Assembly (NCBI GenBank): GCA_022843745.1
Contig: JALHNB010000009.1
Location: 126,072-190,071 of the forward strand
DNA: 64,000 nt
Direction of reading: 5' to 3'
Source of the DNA: Anaerolineae bacterium
GTDB lineage: Bacteria; Chloroflexota; Anaerolineae; Aggregatilineales; Phototrophicaceae
Shown here: one piece after another, positions 52,253 through 61,003 of the stretch
Layout: each line of letters opens with the position of its first letter
How positions within the stretch are numbered: the first letter of the stretch is position 1
The notes under the pieces: model-generated
What the model saw: only the letters and a program-made list of their open reading frames with translations
Database searches by the model: none
Told to the model about the DNA's origin: nothing
Made by a program: the position numbers and the translations under genes

Positions 52253-53830
52253 TCAAACAATCGGCTTCATGCCGGTCAACTCATAAACGACGGCTTTTTG
52301 CTGTCGTCCTTTGATTTTTAGCTCACCTAACGCACGCGCCTGGACAATATTGCCCAGCCGTTTAACGATGATTTCTTCGATCAGGATTTGCCCCGGCGCG
52401 GCATTTTCCTGAAGCCGCTTCGAGAGATTTACCACGTCGCCAATCGCCGTGTAGTTCATCGCTCTTTCAGTGCCAATATAGCCCACAACGGCCTCACCGA
52501 CATGAACACCGACACTGTAGGATAAGCCATCGCCACGACGATCACTCATCTCTTTAGCCGCCCGCAGCAGTGCCAATGCCGCATCCGCCGCCCGCTGGAT
52601 ATGATCGGGCTGTTCGGCAGGCGCGTTAAAAATCGCCATCAAACCATCACCGAAAAATTTATCCAGCGTACCGCCCCATCCCATGATGACCTCAGCCGCC
52701 AGACTCAGGTAATCGTTGAGCATTTCCACGACTTTTTCCGGCGGGGCGTTCTCGCTCCATGTGGTGTAGCCGCGAATATCGGCAAACAGGACACTGATCT
52801 CCTGGCGTCTGCCGCCCAATGTTGGCGCTTCGGATTGCGACAACACCCGATCAACGACTGAGGGGGCGACAAAACGCTCGAATGTGCCACGTATATGGGC
52901 ATTCTCGCTTTCTTTGGCAGTACGCAGTGCTTCATAATTGCGCGAGTTTTCAATCGCAATCGAGGCGTAATCCGTCAAGGTACTCAAAAGCGCGGAATCG
53001 TGCTTCGTAAAAACATGCCCGCTGCGTGACGTATTGCTCACCCCCAGCACACCCATAACTTCGTTGTGAAAGACCAACGGCGCATAGGCAATGGATAAAG
53101 GCCCATCAGGGTTGTTGAGTTGTTCAGGGGTTAGCAGAATCGGCTGTCCGGTTTCCAAAACCTGCATCGCGATCCGATCATTGATTTCCAGGTTAGCGGG
53201 CTTGGCATGAGAATCTTTTTGACGCTTCAATGCCCGGCAGATAAGCTGCTTGTCGCGCACCAGATAGATATGCCCGGACTCCGCCTGCGTGACCTGCGCC
53301 GCCGCATCGACAATACGTGGCAGCAGTTCGTCCATATTCAGCGTAGCCGTTACGGACTTACCAACGCCATACAGAACATTCAATTCCTGTACACGTGCCA
53401 GAAGTTCACGGTTTGCCTGGATCACGCGCTCGGTTAGCGCTTCCTTCTCACGGCGCAAACGCACTTCGGTCAGGCTGCGGTTGATCGAATCCAGCATTTC
53501 CTCGACGGAGAATGGCTTTTTCAGATAATCGCGAACGCCGAGTCGATAAACTTCAATCGCAATTTCTTCCGAACCATGAAAGGTCATCAAAACCACAGGA
53601 ATATCAATGCCACGTGCTGACAAGTTCTGCAATACTTCGATACCGTTCATACGAGGCATCTGCAAATCGAGCAAAATCAAATCGGGTCGGAGCTGGAGCG
53701 CCATATCCAGCCCTTCTTTACCGTCCTTCGCCACCAAAGCGGTGAAATTGTTGGGTTCGAGGACATATTCCACGATAAAATCGCGATTTTCGCGGCCATC
53801 ATCAACTACTAAAATTCGTTCGCCTGCCAA
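52253..53830 (-). CDS. Response regulator - GAF - class III adenylate cyclase
   Basis: 525 residues, TTG start with GAGG seven bases before it. Receiver domain (~5-120: VVDDGRENRD acidic pair, LILLDLQMP with the phospho-Asp, LKKPF with the conserved Lys), coiled coil, GAF domain (~160-305), then a class III cyclase (~345-500). The metal Asp residues (VLFADIRGY and DKFFGDGLM), the Lys in LDKF and the NLSKRL Asn-Arg pair are intact. With Thr in YTAIGD, the cyclase is class IIIb, a type often activated by bicarbonate. It would make cAMP when phosphorylated or ligand-bound. Divergent from the signal peptidase genes. Confidence 0.93.
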   Translation of the reverse strand: MAGERILVVDDGRENRDFIVEYVLEPNNFTALVAKDGKEGLDMALQLRPDLILLDLQMPRMNGIEVLQNLSARGIDIPVVLMTFHGSEEIAIEVYRLGVRDYLKKPFSVEEMLDSINRSLTEVRLRREKEALTERVIQANRELLARVQELNVLYGVGKSVTATLNMDELLPRIVDAAAQVTQAESGHIYLVRDKQLICRALKRQKDSHAKPANLEINDRIAMQVLETGQPILLTPEQLNNPDGPLSIAYAPLVFHNEVMGVLGVSNTSRSGHVFTKHDSALLSTLTDYASIAIENSRNYEALRTAKESENAHIRGTFERFVAPSVVDRVLSQSEAPTLGGRRQEISVLFADIRGYTTWSENAPPEKVVEMLNDYLSLAAEVIMGWGGTLDKFFGDGLMAIFNAPAEQPDHIQRAADAALALLRAAKEMSDRRGDGLSYSVGVHVGEAVVGYIGTERAMNYTAIGDVVNLSKRLQENAAPGQILIEEIIVKRLGNIVQARALGELKIKGRQQKAVVYELTGMKPIV

Positions 53831-53950
53831 ATTGAGCCTCGTTTACTTGGGTTCACGCTTTTATTACATTACCATATTAAACCATATACCACTTGCAGAT
53901 AACAAAAAAGTCATAAAATTTGTAAAGTCAAACAAATATTCAAAACACGA

Positions 53951-53979
53951 TTGCTCACAACCTCACATCGGTCTATAAT
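53951..53979 (+). promoter_or_regulatory. Promoter of the signal peptidase - BMC operon
   Basis: TTGCTC (53951-53956) and consensus TATAAT (53974-53979) spaced by 17 bp, giving a start near 53986 and a 26-base leader before the TTG at 54012. Confidence 0.72.
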
Positions 53980-54011
53980 GCGTACCGCATATTCAGATAC
54001 GAGTTTAAGCC

Positions 54012-54599
54012 TTGCAAGAACCATCTCATGATACTCGCCCTCGCCCACCTATACACCGGTCTGGCGTTCTGCGAGAAATCCTTAACACCCTGATTCTGGT
54101 TGTGGCTATTTATGGATTGGTTAACCTCTCCAGCGCACGCTACATGGTGCAGGGCAAAAGCATGTATCCGAACTTTGATGATAATCAAGTATTATACGTC
54201 AGCCGCGTCAATTATCTATTATGGCAGCCGGAACGCCGAGATATTGTTGTTTTTCACTTTCCAGGCAATCCTGAAGAAGATTATATCAAGCGAGTCATTG
54301 GTCTGCCCGGCGATACGGTTGAAATTCAAGATGCTCAGGTGTATGTGAACAGCCTGGAATTGGATGAACCCTACATCAACGAGCCATGTCTGCCAGATCG
54401 CTGTCAGGATAACACATGGCAGCTTGGCGCAGATGAGTATTTCATGATGGGTGATAATCGTAACCACAGCAGTGACTCACGATTTTTTGGGCCAGTGAAG
54501 CGCAGTTTTATTGTAGGCGAAGTTTTAGTTCGCTACTGGCCGCCGCAAGCATGGGCAATAGTCACGCAAATCGGCTTCCCCGGCAAAACAACCCAATAG
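54012..54599 (+). CDS. lepB: Signal peptidase I (first of two)
   Basis: 195 residues, TTG start. One N-terminal membrane helix (ILNTLILVVAIYGLVNL), then the catalytic Ser in GKSMYPNF, the general-base Lys in IKRVIGLPGD and MGDNRNHSSDSRFFGPV (box E). A Cys pair (EPCLPDRCQD) sits where related Gram-positive and Chloroflexota enzymes have an extra loop, and probably forms a disulfide. It cuts signal peptides outside the membrane. It is first in a run of tightly packed genes that continues into the BMC shell genes. Confidence 0.95.
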   Translation: MQEPSHDTRPRPPIHRSGVLREILNTLILVVAIYGLVNLSSARYMVQGKSMYPNFDDNQVLYVSRVNYLLWQPERRDIVVFHFPGNPEEDYIKRVIGLPGDTVEIQDAQVYVNSLELDEPYINEPCLPDRCQDNTWQLGADEYFMMGDNRNHSSDSRFFGPVKRSFIVGEVLVRYWPPQAWAIVTQIGFPGKTTQ

Positions 54600-54608
54600 G
54601 AGAATTTT

Positions 54609-55205
54609 ATGGTCGATCAAGCGGCAATGCCCCCCCGTCCCCGGCTGCGACGCAGAGGGTTTATATACGAAATACTGGAAACCCTGGTGCTCATCGTAGC
54701 CATCTATGCATTAGTAGACCTGGCAAGCGCACGTTTTTATGTCGATGGCCCCAGCATGGAACCGAATTTTTTTACCGGGCAGCGGGTCATTGTCAGCCGA
54801 GTCAATTTTCTGTTGGGTCAGCCTGAACGTGGTGAAATTATTGTATTCGACTCCCCAGATCGTCCCAATGTTGATCCGCCGCTGATTAAACGCCTGATCG
54901 GAATGCCCGGTGAAACGGTTGAAATCCGCGATTCGCTGGTCTATATCAATGGCGAACTGCTTGACGAACCCTATATCAATGAACCCTGTACCCGCAATTG
55001 TGAAGATAAAACCTGGGAGCTAGGCCCGGACGAATATTTCGCGATGGGCGATAACCGCAACCGCAGCCGCGATTCGCGCTCCTTTGGGCCAGTTAATCAC
55101 AGCCATCTGATCGGCGAGGCGCTCATCCGTTATTGGCCTCCGGCAGATTGGGGACTGCTCTATAAATTTCATTTCCCGACTAACCCATTTACACAAGGAA
55201 ATTAA
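54609..55205 (+). CDS. lepB: Signal peptidase I (second of two)
   Basis: 198 residues, clearly a paralogue of the preceding gene: one membrane helix ([20 protein letters not shown]), catalytic Ser in GPSMEPNF, Lys in [27 protein letters not shown] and the Cys pair EPCTRNC. AGGAGA lies seven bases before the ATG. It ends five bases before the first BMC gene, so the peptidases and shell proteins may share a message, although no functional link is known. Confidence 0.95.
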   Translation: MVDQAAMPPRPRLRRRGFIYEILETLVLIVAIYALVDLASARFYVDGPSMEPNFFTGQRVIVSRVNFLLGQPERGEIIVFDSPDRPNVDPPLIKRLIGMPGETVEIRDSLVYINGELLDEPYINEPCTRNCEDKTWELGPDEYFAMGDNRNRSRDSRSFGPVNHSHLIGEALIRYWPPADWGLLYKFHFPTNPFTQGN

Positions 55206-55210
55206 AACTT

Positions 55211-55852
55211 ATGGCCGTCGATTTACGCAGTTACGTTTTTCTGGACAGCCTTCAGCCGCAGCACGCCGCCTTTCTGGGTACTGTAGCCAGAGGATTCCTG
55301 CCCGTGCCGGGTGATGCCTCATTATGGATCGAAATTTCGCCCGGTATCGAAATCAACCGCATCACCGACATCGCGCTCAAAGCCACAAATGTGCGCCCCG
55401 CGATGCAAATTGTCGAGCGACTCTATGGCCTGCTTGAAGTCCATTCCAGCAGCCAATCGGAGACTCGCGCTGCCGGGGAAGCCATTCTGGAAGCGCTCGG
55501 AGTAAATGAACAGGATCGTATCAAGCCGCGCATCATTTCGAGCCAGATTATTCGCAACATTGATGCACACCAGACCCAGCTTATCAACCGTTTGCGACAT
55601 GGGCAGATGATCCTCGCGGGGCAAACGCTCTATGTGCTGGAAGTCGAACCCGCCGGGTACGCAGCGCTGGCAGCCAACGAGGCTGAGAAAGCCGCCGAGA
55701 TCAATATTCTCGAAGTCCAGGCGTTTGGCAGCTTTGGGCGTATTTATCTGGGTGGCTCTGAACAGGATATTATGGCGGGCTACGGCGCGGCGCTGGCATC
55801 GATTGAAGGTGTTACCGGACGCGAAAATCCAGCAGCAGGGCGCAAAGAATAA
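55211..55852 (+). CDS. BMC-T shell protein, permuted tandem-domain type
   Basis: 213 residues with two BMC domains, both circularly permuted. The N-terminal FLDSLQPQ and [14 protein letters not shown], then [25 protein letters not shown], and in the second half [23 protein letters not shown], match the double-stacking trimer class known from Haliangium ochraceum (T2/T3) and others. Such proteins form pseudohexameric shell tiles with a gated pore. The conserved GLLEVH and VLEVEPAG strands carry the BMC core. It starts after the second signal peptidase and overlaps the pentamer gene by one base. Confidence 0.93.
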   Translation: MAVDLRSYVFLDSLQPQHAAFLGTVARGFLPVPGDASLWIEISPGIEINRITDIALKATNVRPAMQIVERLYGLLEVHSSSQSETRAAGEAILEALGVNEQDRIKPRIISSQIIRNIDAHQTQLINRLRHGQMILAGQTLYVLEVEPAGYAALAANEAEKAAEINILEVQAFGSFGRIYLGGSEQDIMAGYGAALASIEGVTGRENPAAGRKE

Positions 55853-56151
55853 TGTTCATTGGTGAAGTGATCGGCTCTGTGATTGCCAGCCGCAAAACCG
55901 AGAACATGGCAAGTCTGCCTTTACGAATCGTCCGCAGGATCAGCGTTGACACGACCCCAGGCGAAACCTACCTCGTCGCGGTGGATGTGGTCGGAGCAGA
56001 CAACGGCGAAATGGTGCTTGTTGCTTCCGGCAGCCCTGCCCGCCAAACCCACCTGACGGATGCACGCCCCTGCGATGCAGTGATTATGGCAATCGTGGAT
56101 ACCTGGCAAACCCACAATCAAGTTCAATACACCAATGCCGCAACCGATTGA
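55852..56151 (+). CDS. BMC pentamer (EutN/CcmL family)
   Basis: 99 residues. The Pfam EutN_CcmL layout is clear: [20 protein letters not shown] at the start, LPLRIVRRI, VAVDVVGADNGEMVLVASGSPAR (the GS-AR turn) and CDAVIMAIVDTW at the end. Pentamers close the 12 vertices of a microcompartment. The start codon overlaps the stop of the BMC-T gene (TAATG), indicating coupled translation. Only one pentamer gene is seen, whereas several related shells use three. Confidence 0.95.
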   Translation: MFIGEVIGSVIASRKTENMASLPLRIVRRISVDTTPGETYLVAVDVVGADNGEMVLVASGSPARQTHLTDARPCDAVIMAIVDTWQTHNQVQYTNAATD

Positions 56152-56173
56152 AGGTTGGTAAAAAGATACCATT

Positions 56174-56218
56174 TCTCTATATTACGCTCGTCTTTATAGA
56201 GATGGAGAATGATATACT
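56174..56218 (+). promoter_or_regulatory. Stem-loop followed by a -10 box upstream of the signalling genes
   Basis: TCTCTATA (56174-56181) and TATAGAGA (56195-56202) form an 8-bp stem with a 13-base loop, and TATACT occurs at 56213-56218. The stem has no T run, so it is more likely an attenuator or regulatory hairpin than a terminator; the -10 could start a separate transcript for the response regulators. Confidence 0.35.
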
Positions 56219-56261
56219 CAAGAAATACCGTCTGCCAATCGCATCATGATAAGCTACATAA

Positions 56262-56297
56262 GCTAAATAGTCTGCATAGGCTAAATAGTCTGCATAA
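56262..56297 (+). repeat. Two tandem copies of an 18-bp unit
   Basis: GCTAAATAGTCTGCATAG is followed directly by GCTAAATAGTCTGCATAA, with a partial third copy (GCTACATAA) just before. It lies in the leader of the response regulator, between the pentamer gene and the signalling genes. Confidence 0.75.
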
Positions 56298-56391
56298 GTT
56301 GCTATCCTGACGGTTAAAGCAAAGATCATGCAAATACAGTAAAATTGAGTTGCATGGTGCTAGAGGCCAGAAAGGGCATAGGGCCAAAAGC

Positions 56392-56769
56392 GTGGCTGGT
56401 CGTATTCTTGTTATAGAAGATAATATGGATAACATGACGCTGATCGCGGACGTGTTGCTTTCGTTAGACTATAAAGTTATCCAGGCTACCGATGGTGAGC
56501 AAGGGGTTCAGAAAGCAATCTCTGAGCGTCCTGATCTGATATTGATGGATTTATCGCTCCCTCGTCTGGATGGCTGGAAGGCAACTCGCCAGATCAAGGC
56601 TCATTCCGACCTTCGTCAGATTCCAATTATCGCCCTTACCGCCCACGCGATGATGGGTGATCGGGAGCGCGCACTTGAGGCGGGTTGTGATGATTATCTA
56701 CCCAAGCCGATCAACCTGCGCGATCTGGCAAATAAGTTGGAAAAGCATCTTAAAGGAACATCAACTTGA
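56392..56769 (+). CDS. Single-domain response regulator (DivK/CheY-like)
   Basis: 125 residues, only a receiver domain. The acidic pair (VIEDN), the phospho-acceptor Asp (LILMDLSLP), the conserved Thr (ALTAHA) and Lys (YLPKPIN) are all present, so it should be phosphorylated by a histidine kinase. It has no output domain. I use the GTG at 56392; a TTG at 56350 would add 14 residues with no counterpart in the family. It overlaps the following cyclase gene by four bases (TTGA). Confidence 0.88.
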   Translation: MAGRILVIEDNMDNMTLIADVLLSLDYKVIQATDGEQGVQKAISERPDLILMDLSLPRLDGWKATRQIKAHSDLRQIPIIALTAHAMMGDRERALEAGCDDYLPKPINLRDLANKLEKHLKGTST

Positions 56770-57803
56770 AAGTTCTGGTTGCGGACGATAACCCGGATAC
56801 TCGGCAACTCATTAAGGATATTGTGCTGGCGACAGGGCATGAGGTTATCACCGCCTATGATGGGCCTGGTGCGCTGCGTACTGCCCAGACCCAGATGCCC
56901 GACCTAGTTATTCTTGATGTGAATATGCCTGGGATGACCGGATTCGATGTCTGTGCTCAACTCAAATCAGACGAAAAGACCAATTTTATTCCTATTTTGA
57001 TACTGACTGCCTTAAGTGATGTCGAGCATCGCATCTTCGGTCTGGATCAGGGCGCGGATGATTATTTGGGTAAGCCATTTAATCCGCGTGAACTCATGGC
57101 GCGTGTCGAAACTCGCCTGCGTGCCAAATCCGAGTCCGACGAACTACGTAAAACCCAGCAGGTGATTCGTAAAACATTTGAACGTTTTGTCGCACCATCT
57201 GTCGTCCAGCAGCTCCTCCAGAACCCAACACAAGTCAAGCTGGGTGGCAAATTACAGGAAGTCACGGTAATGTTTGCCGATATGGAAGGGTTTACGGCTA
57301 TATCCGAACGAACCGACCCTGAAACTTTGTTGAGTATCCTCAATGAGTATCATGCCCTCATCGTCAGCATGATCCAGCAGAGTCATGGAACAGTGGATAA
57401 ATTTCTTGGTGATGGTGTGATGGCATTATTTAATACGCCTTTGCCCCAGGAGGATCACGCGCTCTACGCTGTTGAAACTGCCCTGACAATGCGCGCCGCC
57501 TTAAACGATTTTCATCAACGCCTGGAACCACTGTACCGTATGGGTATTAATGTCGGCATTCACACAGGTATGGCGGTTGTGGGAAATGTTGGCACTGCTG
57601 ATATTATGGACTTCACGGCTGTGGGCGACACAGTAAATATTGCTTCACGTCTACAGGGGTTATGCACCAACAGCCAGATTTTAATCAGTATTCAGACCTA
57701 TGAACGGGTGCGTGACCGCATCGTTGCTCGACCTATAGGCCATTTAAACGTCAAGAATCGCACCGAGGCCGTTATGACCTACGAAGTGCTAGACTGGAGT
57801 TAA
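56766..57803 (+). CDS. Receiver - class III adenylate cyclase
   Basis: 345 residues, TTG start with AAAGGA eight bases before. The receiver (1-~120: VADDNPDTR, LVILDVNMP, LGKPF) is intact. The cyclase (~170-340) has MFADMEGFT, VDKFLGDGVMALF, FTAVGDTVN and NIASRL, so both metal Asp residues, the Lys and the transition-state Asn/Arg are kept, and the Thr position again suggests class IIIb. It would make cAMP when its receiver is phosphorylated. Together with the neighbouring receiver proteins it gives the microcompartment locus an unusual built-in signalling block. Confidence 0.93.
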   Translation: MKVLVADDNPDTRQLIKDIVLATGHEVITAYDGPGALRTAQTQMPDLVILDVNMPGMTGFDVCAQLKSDEKTNFIPILILTALSDVEHRIFGLDQGADDYLGKPFNPRELMARVETRLRAKSESDELRKTQQVIRKTFERFVAPSVVQQLLQNPTQVKLGGKLQEVTVMFADMEGFTAISERTDPETLLSILNEYHALIVSMIQQSHGTVDKFLGDGVMALFNTPLPQEDHALYAVETALTMRAALNDFHQRLEPLYRMGINVGIHTGMAVVGNVGTADIMDFTAVGDTVNIASRLQGLCTNSQILISIQTYERVRDRIVARPIGHLNVKNRTEAVMTYEVLDWS

Positions 57804-57807
57804 ACGG

Positions 57808-58899
57808 GTGAGTGAACATCTGGTATTAGTCGGTAAACCCTCGCCAGAAGCGCTCGAACCTATGGGCATCAAGTTGCAGGAATTGGGGTACACACTTCAC
57901 ATCGTCTCGAATTCCAGTGACGCGCTGAAAATTATGGAAACCGTTAAGCCAGTCGCGACGCTGGTCGATATTTCCATGCCTGAGATTAATGGAATCCAGG
58001 TGTGCAGCACCATCAAAACCACCAACAGCATGATGCCAATCGTCGCCCTTAACCACAACGAGATAGGCCTGCGCAAAGCCGCCTTAGCTGTCGGTGCTGA
58101 CCTGGTAATGGACTATCCCATCAATTGGGTCGATTTAAAAACCTGGTTAAGCGCACCACGCGCTAAAAATGGCAGTTTAGCGGCGATTGGGCCATTTCTG
58201 GGAACTTCGAAAGCCGATTCATTAGGGGCAGCGTCGTTACTGGCGCACGATTTAAAAAGCCCTATCAGTATCATCATCAGCAGTCTGGAAGTGCTGCTGG
58301 GATTGTACGAGGAAGACAACCTCCCCGAATCAACGGTACGCCTGCTGCGGGGAGCGCTTCACGCTGGCTATCGTCAGATGTATATGGTGAGCGATCTGAT
58401 CGACCTGGCACGTTTGGAACTCGACAATTACGAGTTACAATTAGAAGAATTGGATATGGCGCAGCTCATCCGTGATGGTCTGACAAACGAGTCCTATGCG
58501 CTGACTATTAAGGGATTGCAGATCGAAACCGATCTCCCGCAAACTCCCTTGCTAGTCAAGGCAGATCGTGACCTGATGAAACGGGTAATCAGTGCGCTGG
58601 TGGAAAGTGTGATTAAGTTTACTGTGCGAGAAGATCGCTTGTGGGTCAGTGCCGGGGTCGAAAACAATAAAGTTTTTGTGCGCTTCAGCGATACAGGCCG
58701 CACTATTCAAGCCGGTTTTGAACAAGAGATTATGAAGCGTGCGCCGCAATGGGAACGTCGCCAGGGTGGAACACGTACCAGTGTCGCCATGTCGCTCCCG
58801 TTCATTTATGCGGTTGCACGTGCGCATGATGGCGATTTTACCGCCCAAAGCGATTTTGATAAACAAATAACGACTTTCACACTCACTCTACCGCTTTAA
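57808..58899 (+). CDS. Degenerate receiver - histidine-kinase-like protein
   Basis: 363 residues, GTG start with GGAG eight bases before. Residues 1-115 have the receiver fold and keep the phospho-Asp (Asp54 in TLVDISMP), but the acidic pair near the start is gone (LVGKPSPEA), the Thr position is Leu/Asn (VALNHN) and the Lys position is Tyr (MDYPIN). Residues ~140-360 have a HisKA domain with His147 (LLAHDLKSPIS), but the ATP-binding N box is changed (ALVESVIKFT has no Asn), and the G boxes are not recognisable (SDTGRTIQ, GTRTSVAMS). It probably cannot phosphorylate, and may be a scaffold or a receiver-controlled dimerisation module for its neighbours. Confidence 0.8.
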   Translation: MSEHLVLVGKPSPEALEPMGIKLQELGYTLHIVSNSSDALKIMETVKPVATLVDISMPEINGIQVCSTIKTTNSMMPIVALNHNEIGLRKAALAVGADLVMDYPINWVDLKTWLSAPRAKNGSLAAIGPFLGTSKADSLGAASLLAHDLKSPISIIISSLEVLLGLYEEDNLPESTVRLLRGALHAGYRQMYMVSDLIDLARLELDNYELQLEELDMAQLIRDGLTNESYALTIKGLQIETDLPQTPLLVKADRDLMKRVISALVESVIKFTVREDRLWVSAGVENNKVFVRFSDTGRTIQAGFEQEIMKRAPQWERRQGGTRTSVAMSLPFIYAVARAHDGDFTAQSDFDKQITTFTLTLPL

Positions 58900-58915
58900 A
58901 CAAAGGCGGAAAAAC

Positions 58916-60379
58916 ATGGCCGAACCAAGCAATATGGATGATACGCAGATTAACCGCATCATCCAGTATGTGATGCGCGAAATCGCTGAACCAGAACCAT
59001 TCTCATCCTCCCCTACTCAGGCTGCTGCCCCTGTAAGCTATACCCCTGGGCAACACGATGGGATGTTCCCTGATCCCGACAGCGCGGTGAGTGCGGCACT
59101 GACCGCCTATGAAGAATTAAACGCGATGCCGCTGGAACGCCGAAAACACGTTATCGAGGCGATGCGTGCCGCTGCCCGTCAACACGCTCTGGTTCTGGCG
59201 CAATTTGCTGTCGAAGAAACCGGAATGGGACGAGTCGAGGATAAAGTTCAGAAAAATCTGCTTACGGCGAATAAAACGCCAGGGCCGGAATATCTGGATA
59301 CGATGGCATGGAGTGGTGATGGTGGCCTGACGATCACCGAATACGCACCCTATGGCGTGATCGCGGCGATCACCCCCACGACGAACCCGACCAGCACCGT
59401 CATCAACAACAGTATCAGCATGGTCAGCGCAGGTAATGCCGTTGTATTTAACGCGCACCCCAGCGCCAAACACTGTACCGCCTACACCATCCAAATTCTC
59501 AACCGAGCGATTCAAAGCGCGGGTGGGCCAGCCAATCTGCTCACGGGCGTGATGGAGCCAACGATTGAATCGGCTCAGGCGCTCATGGTACACAAAAAAG
59601 TGCGCCTCCTGGTAGTGACGGGCGGCATTGGCGTTGTTCGTCAGGCGATGCAAAGCGGCAAACGCGCAGTTTGCGCTGGCCCAGGCAACCCACCCGTTGT
59701 CGTGGACGAAACGGCGGATATTGAACAGGCCGGACGCGATGTGGTGCGCGGCGGTAGTTTTGATAACAATCTCGTTTGCGTCACTGAAAAAACCTGCATT
59801 GTAGTCGAGTCCGTAGCCAATGATCTCGTCGAGGCGATGACCCGTCATGGCGGCTATCTGATTACATCATGGCAGTTGCGCCGCCTGATGAAATCTATCT
59901 TCGCGGAAGATCGTGGCCCCGGTAAACCCGGCCTCATGAACAAAGAATTTATCGGTCAGAATGCCAGCGTACTGCTCAAGGAAATCGGCATCAATGTTGG
60001 CAGCGAAGTGCGGCAGGTTGTGGCAGTCGTCGAGCCGGATCATCAGTTAATATGGTCTGAACAGATGATGCCGATTATGCCTGTTGTGCCGATGCCTAAT
60101 GTTCATGCAGCGATTGACCTGGCGATTGAATCGGAGCATGGTTTCCGGCACACCGCTGTCATGCACAGCAAAAATCTGGATAACCTGAGCCGCATGGCAC
60201 GCGAAATCGACTGCTCGATTTTCGTCAAAAATGGGCCGTGTCTGGCGGGATTAGGTTCGGGTGGTGAGGGGTTTACTTCGTTTACGATTGCCAGCCCCAC
60301 CGGAGAAGGCCTGACGACCTGCCGCAGTTTTAGCCGCTTGCGCCGCTGCACGCTCAAAGACAGCTTCCGCATTGTTTAA
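58916..60379 (+). CDS. BMC-associated CoA-acylating aldehyde dehydrogenase
   Basis: 487 residues, PduP/EutE type. The N-terminus (MDDTQINRIIQYVMREI) is an amphipathic helix with a Pro/Ser-rich linker, as seen in encapsulation peptides. The ALDH core follows: PYGVIAAITPTTNPTST, MVHKKVRLLVVTGG, CAGPGNPPVVVDETAD and the catalytic Cys in DNNLVC. It would turn an aldehyde such as lactaldehyde or propionaldehyde into acyl-CoA using CoA and NAD+, inside the shell. Start follows AAAGGCGG. It stops directly before the BMC-T gene. Confidence 0.92.
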   Translation: MAEPSNMDDTQINRIIQYVMREIAEPEPFSSSPTQAAAPVSYTPGQHDGMFPDPDSAVSAALTAYEELNAMPLERRKHVIEAMRAAARQHALVLAQFAVEETGMGRVEDKVQKNLLTANKTPGPEYLDTMAWSGDGGLTITEYAPYGVIAAITPTTNPTSTVINNSISMVSAGNAVVFNAHPSAKHCTAYTIQILNRAIQSAGGPANLLTGVMEPTIESAQALMVHKKVRLLVVTGGIGVVRQAMQSGKRAVCAGPGNPPVVVDETADIEQAGRDVVRGGSFDNNLVCVTEKTCIVVESVANDLVEAMTRHGGYLITSWQLRRLMKSIFAEDRGPGKPGLMNKEFIGQNASVLLKEIGINVGSEVRQVVAVVEPDHQLIWSEQMMPIMPVVPMPNVHAAIDLAIESEHGFRHTAVMHSKNLDNLSRMAREIDCSIFVKNGPCLAGLGSGGEGFTSFTIASPTGEGLTTCRSFSRLRRCTLKDSFRIV

Positions 60380-61003
60380 ATGATGAGCGAAACGACGACA
60401 AATACGCAATCTCTTATTATTGATCCGGCATTAGCGCTGTTAGAATTTAGCAGCATCGCCGCTGGTATCCAATCCGCCGACGCGATGGTCAAACGAGCGA
60501 CGCTGGATGTTATTCACGCTGGAACGGTACAACCGGGGCGGTTTTTGGTGTTAATTGGCGGGACGGTGGCAGAAGTCGAGGAAGCCCTCAAAGCAGGTCT
60601 AGCGACTGCGCCAGATGCCCTTATCGACCATATATTTTTACCCGGAGTCCATCGCGATGTCGTGAAAGCCTTATCAGGCGTGCGAGATGTTCAAAATCTT
60701 GACGGTGCTCTGGGCATTGTTGAGACACGCAATGTTCCCGCCGCGATCCACGCCGCCGATAAAGGTGTCAAAGGCGCACAGGTCACGCTGATGGAAGTCC
60801 GGTTAGCCGATGGGCTTGGCGGCAAGGGGATTGTTTTGTTCACCGGCAGCGTCTCCGATGTTGAAGCAGCGCTCGAAATTATCGACGGCGCATTGAAAGC
60901 GGATCAGAAAGTGCGTCAAGTCGTCATCCCGCAGTTACACAGCGATCTTGCATCAGTCATCCGGGGTACAACCCGCTTCGGTACACAATTGGATTGGAAA
61001 TGA
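60380..61003 (+). CDS. BMC-T shell protein, single-stacking tandem-domain type
   Basis: 207 residues with two ordinary BMC domains in tandem: ALLEFSSIAAGIQSADAMVKRA, LVLIGGTVAEVEEAL (about 15-105) and LGIVETRNVPAAIHAADKGVKGA, LFTGSVSDVEAALEII (~115-200). The DAMVKRA and DKGVKGA helices after SS-A/N-P turns are the BMC hexamer-type signature. It resembles the T1 trimer of Haliangium. It starts one base after the dehydrogenase stop and overlaps the aldolase start (ATGA). With the permuted BMC-T and the pentamer it could tile a shell, but no BMC-H is visible. Confidence 0.93.
   Translation: MMSETTTNTQSLIIDPALALLEFSSIAAGIQSADAMVKRATLDVIHAGTVQPGRFLVLIGGTVAEVEEALKAGLATAPDALIDHIFLPGVHRDVVKALSGVRDVQNLDGALGIVETRNVPAAIHAADKGVKGAQVTLMEVRLADGLGGKGIVLFTGSVSDVEAALEIIDGALKADQKVRQVVIPQLHSDLASVIRGTTRFGTQLDWK

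Noticed and set aside
55211..61003. A BMC-H gene hidden in the locus
   Set aside because: Every frame between the shell genes was accounted for; only tandem-domain BMC-T and one pentamer are present in the window.
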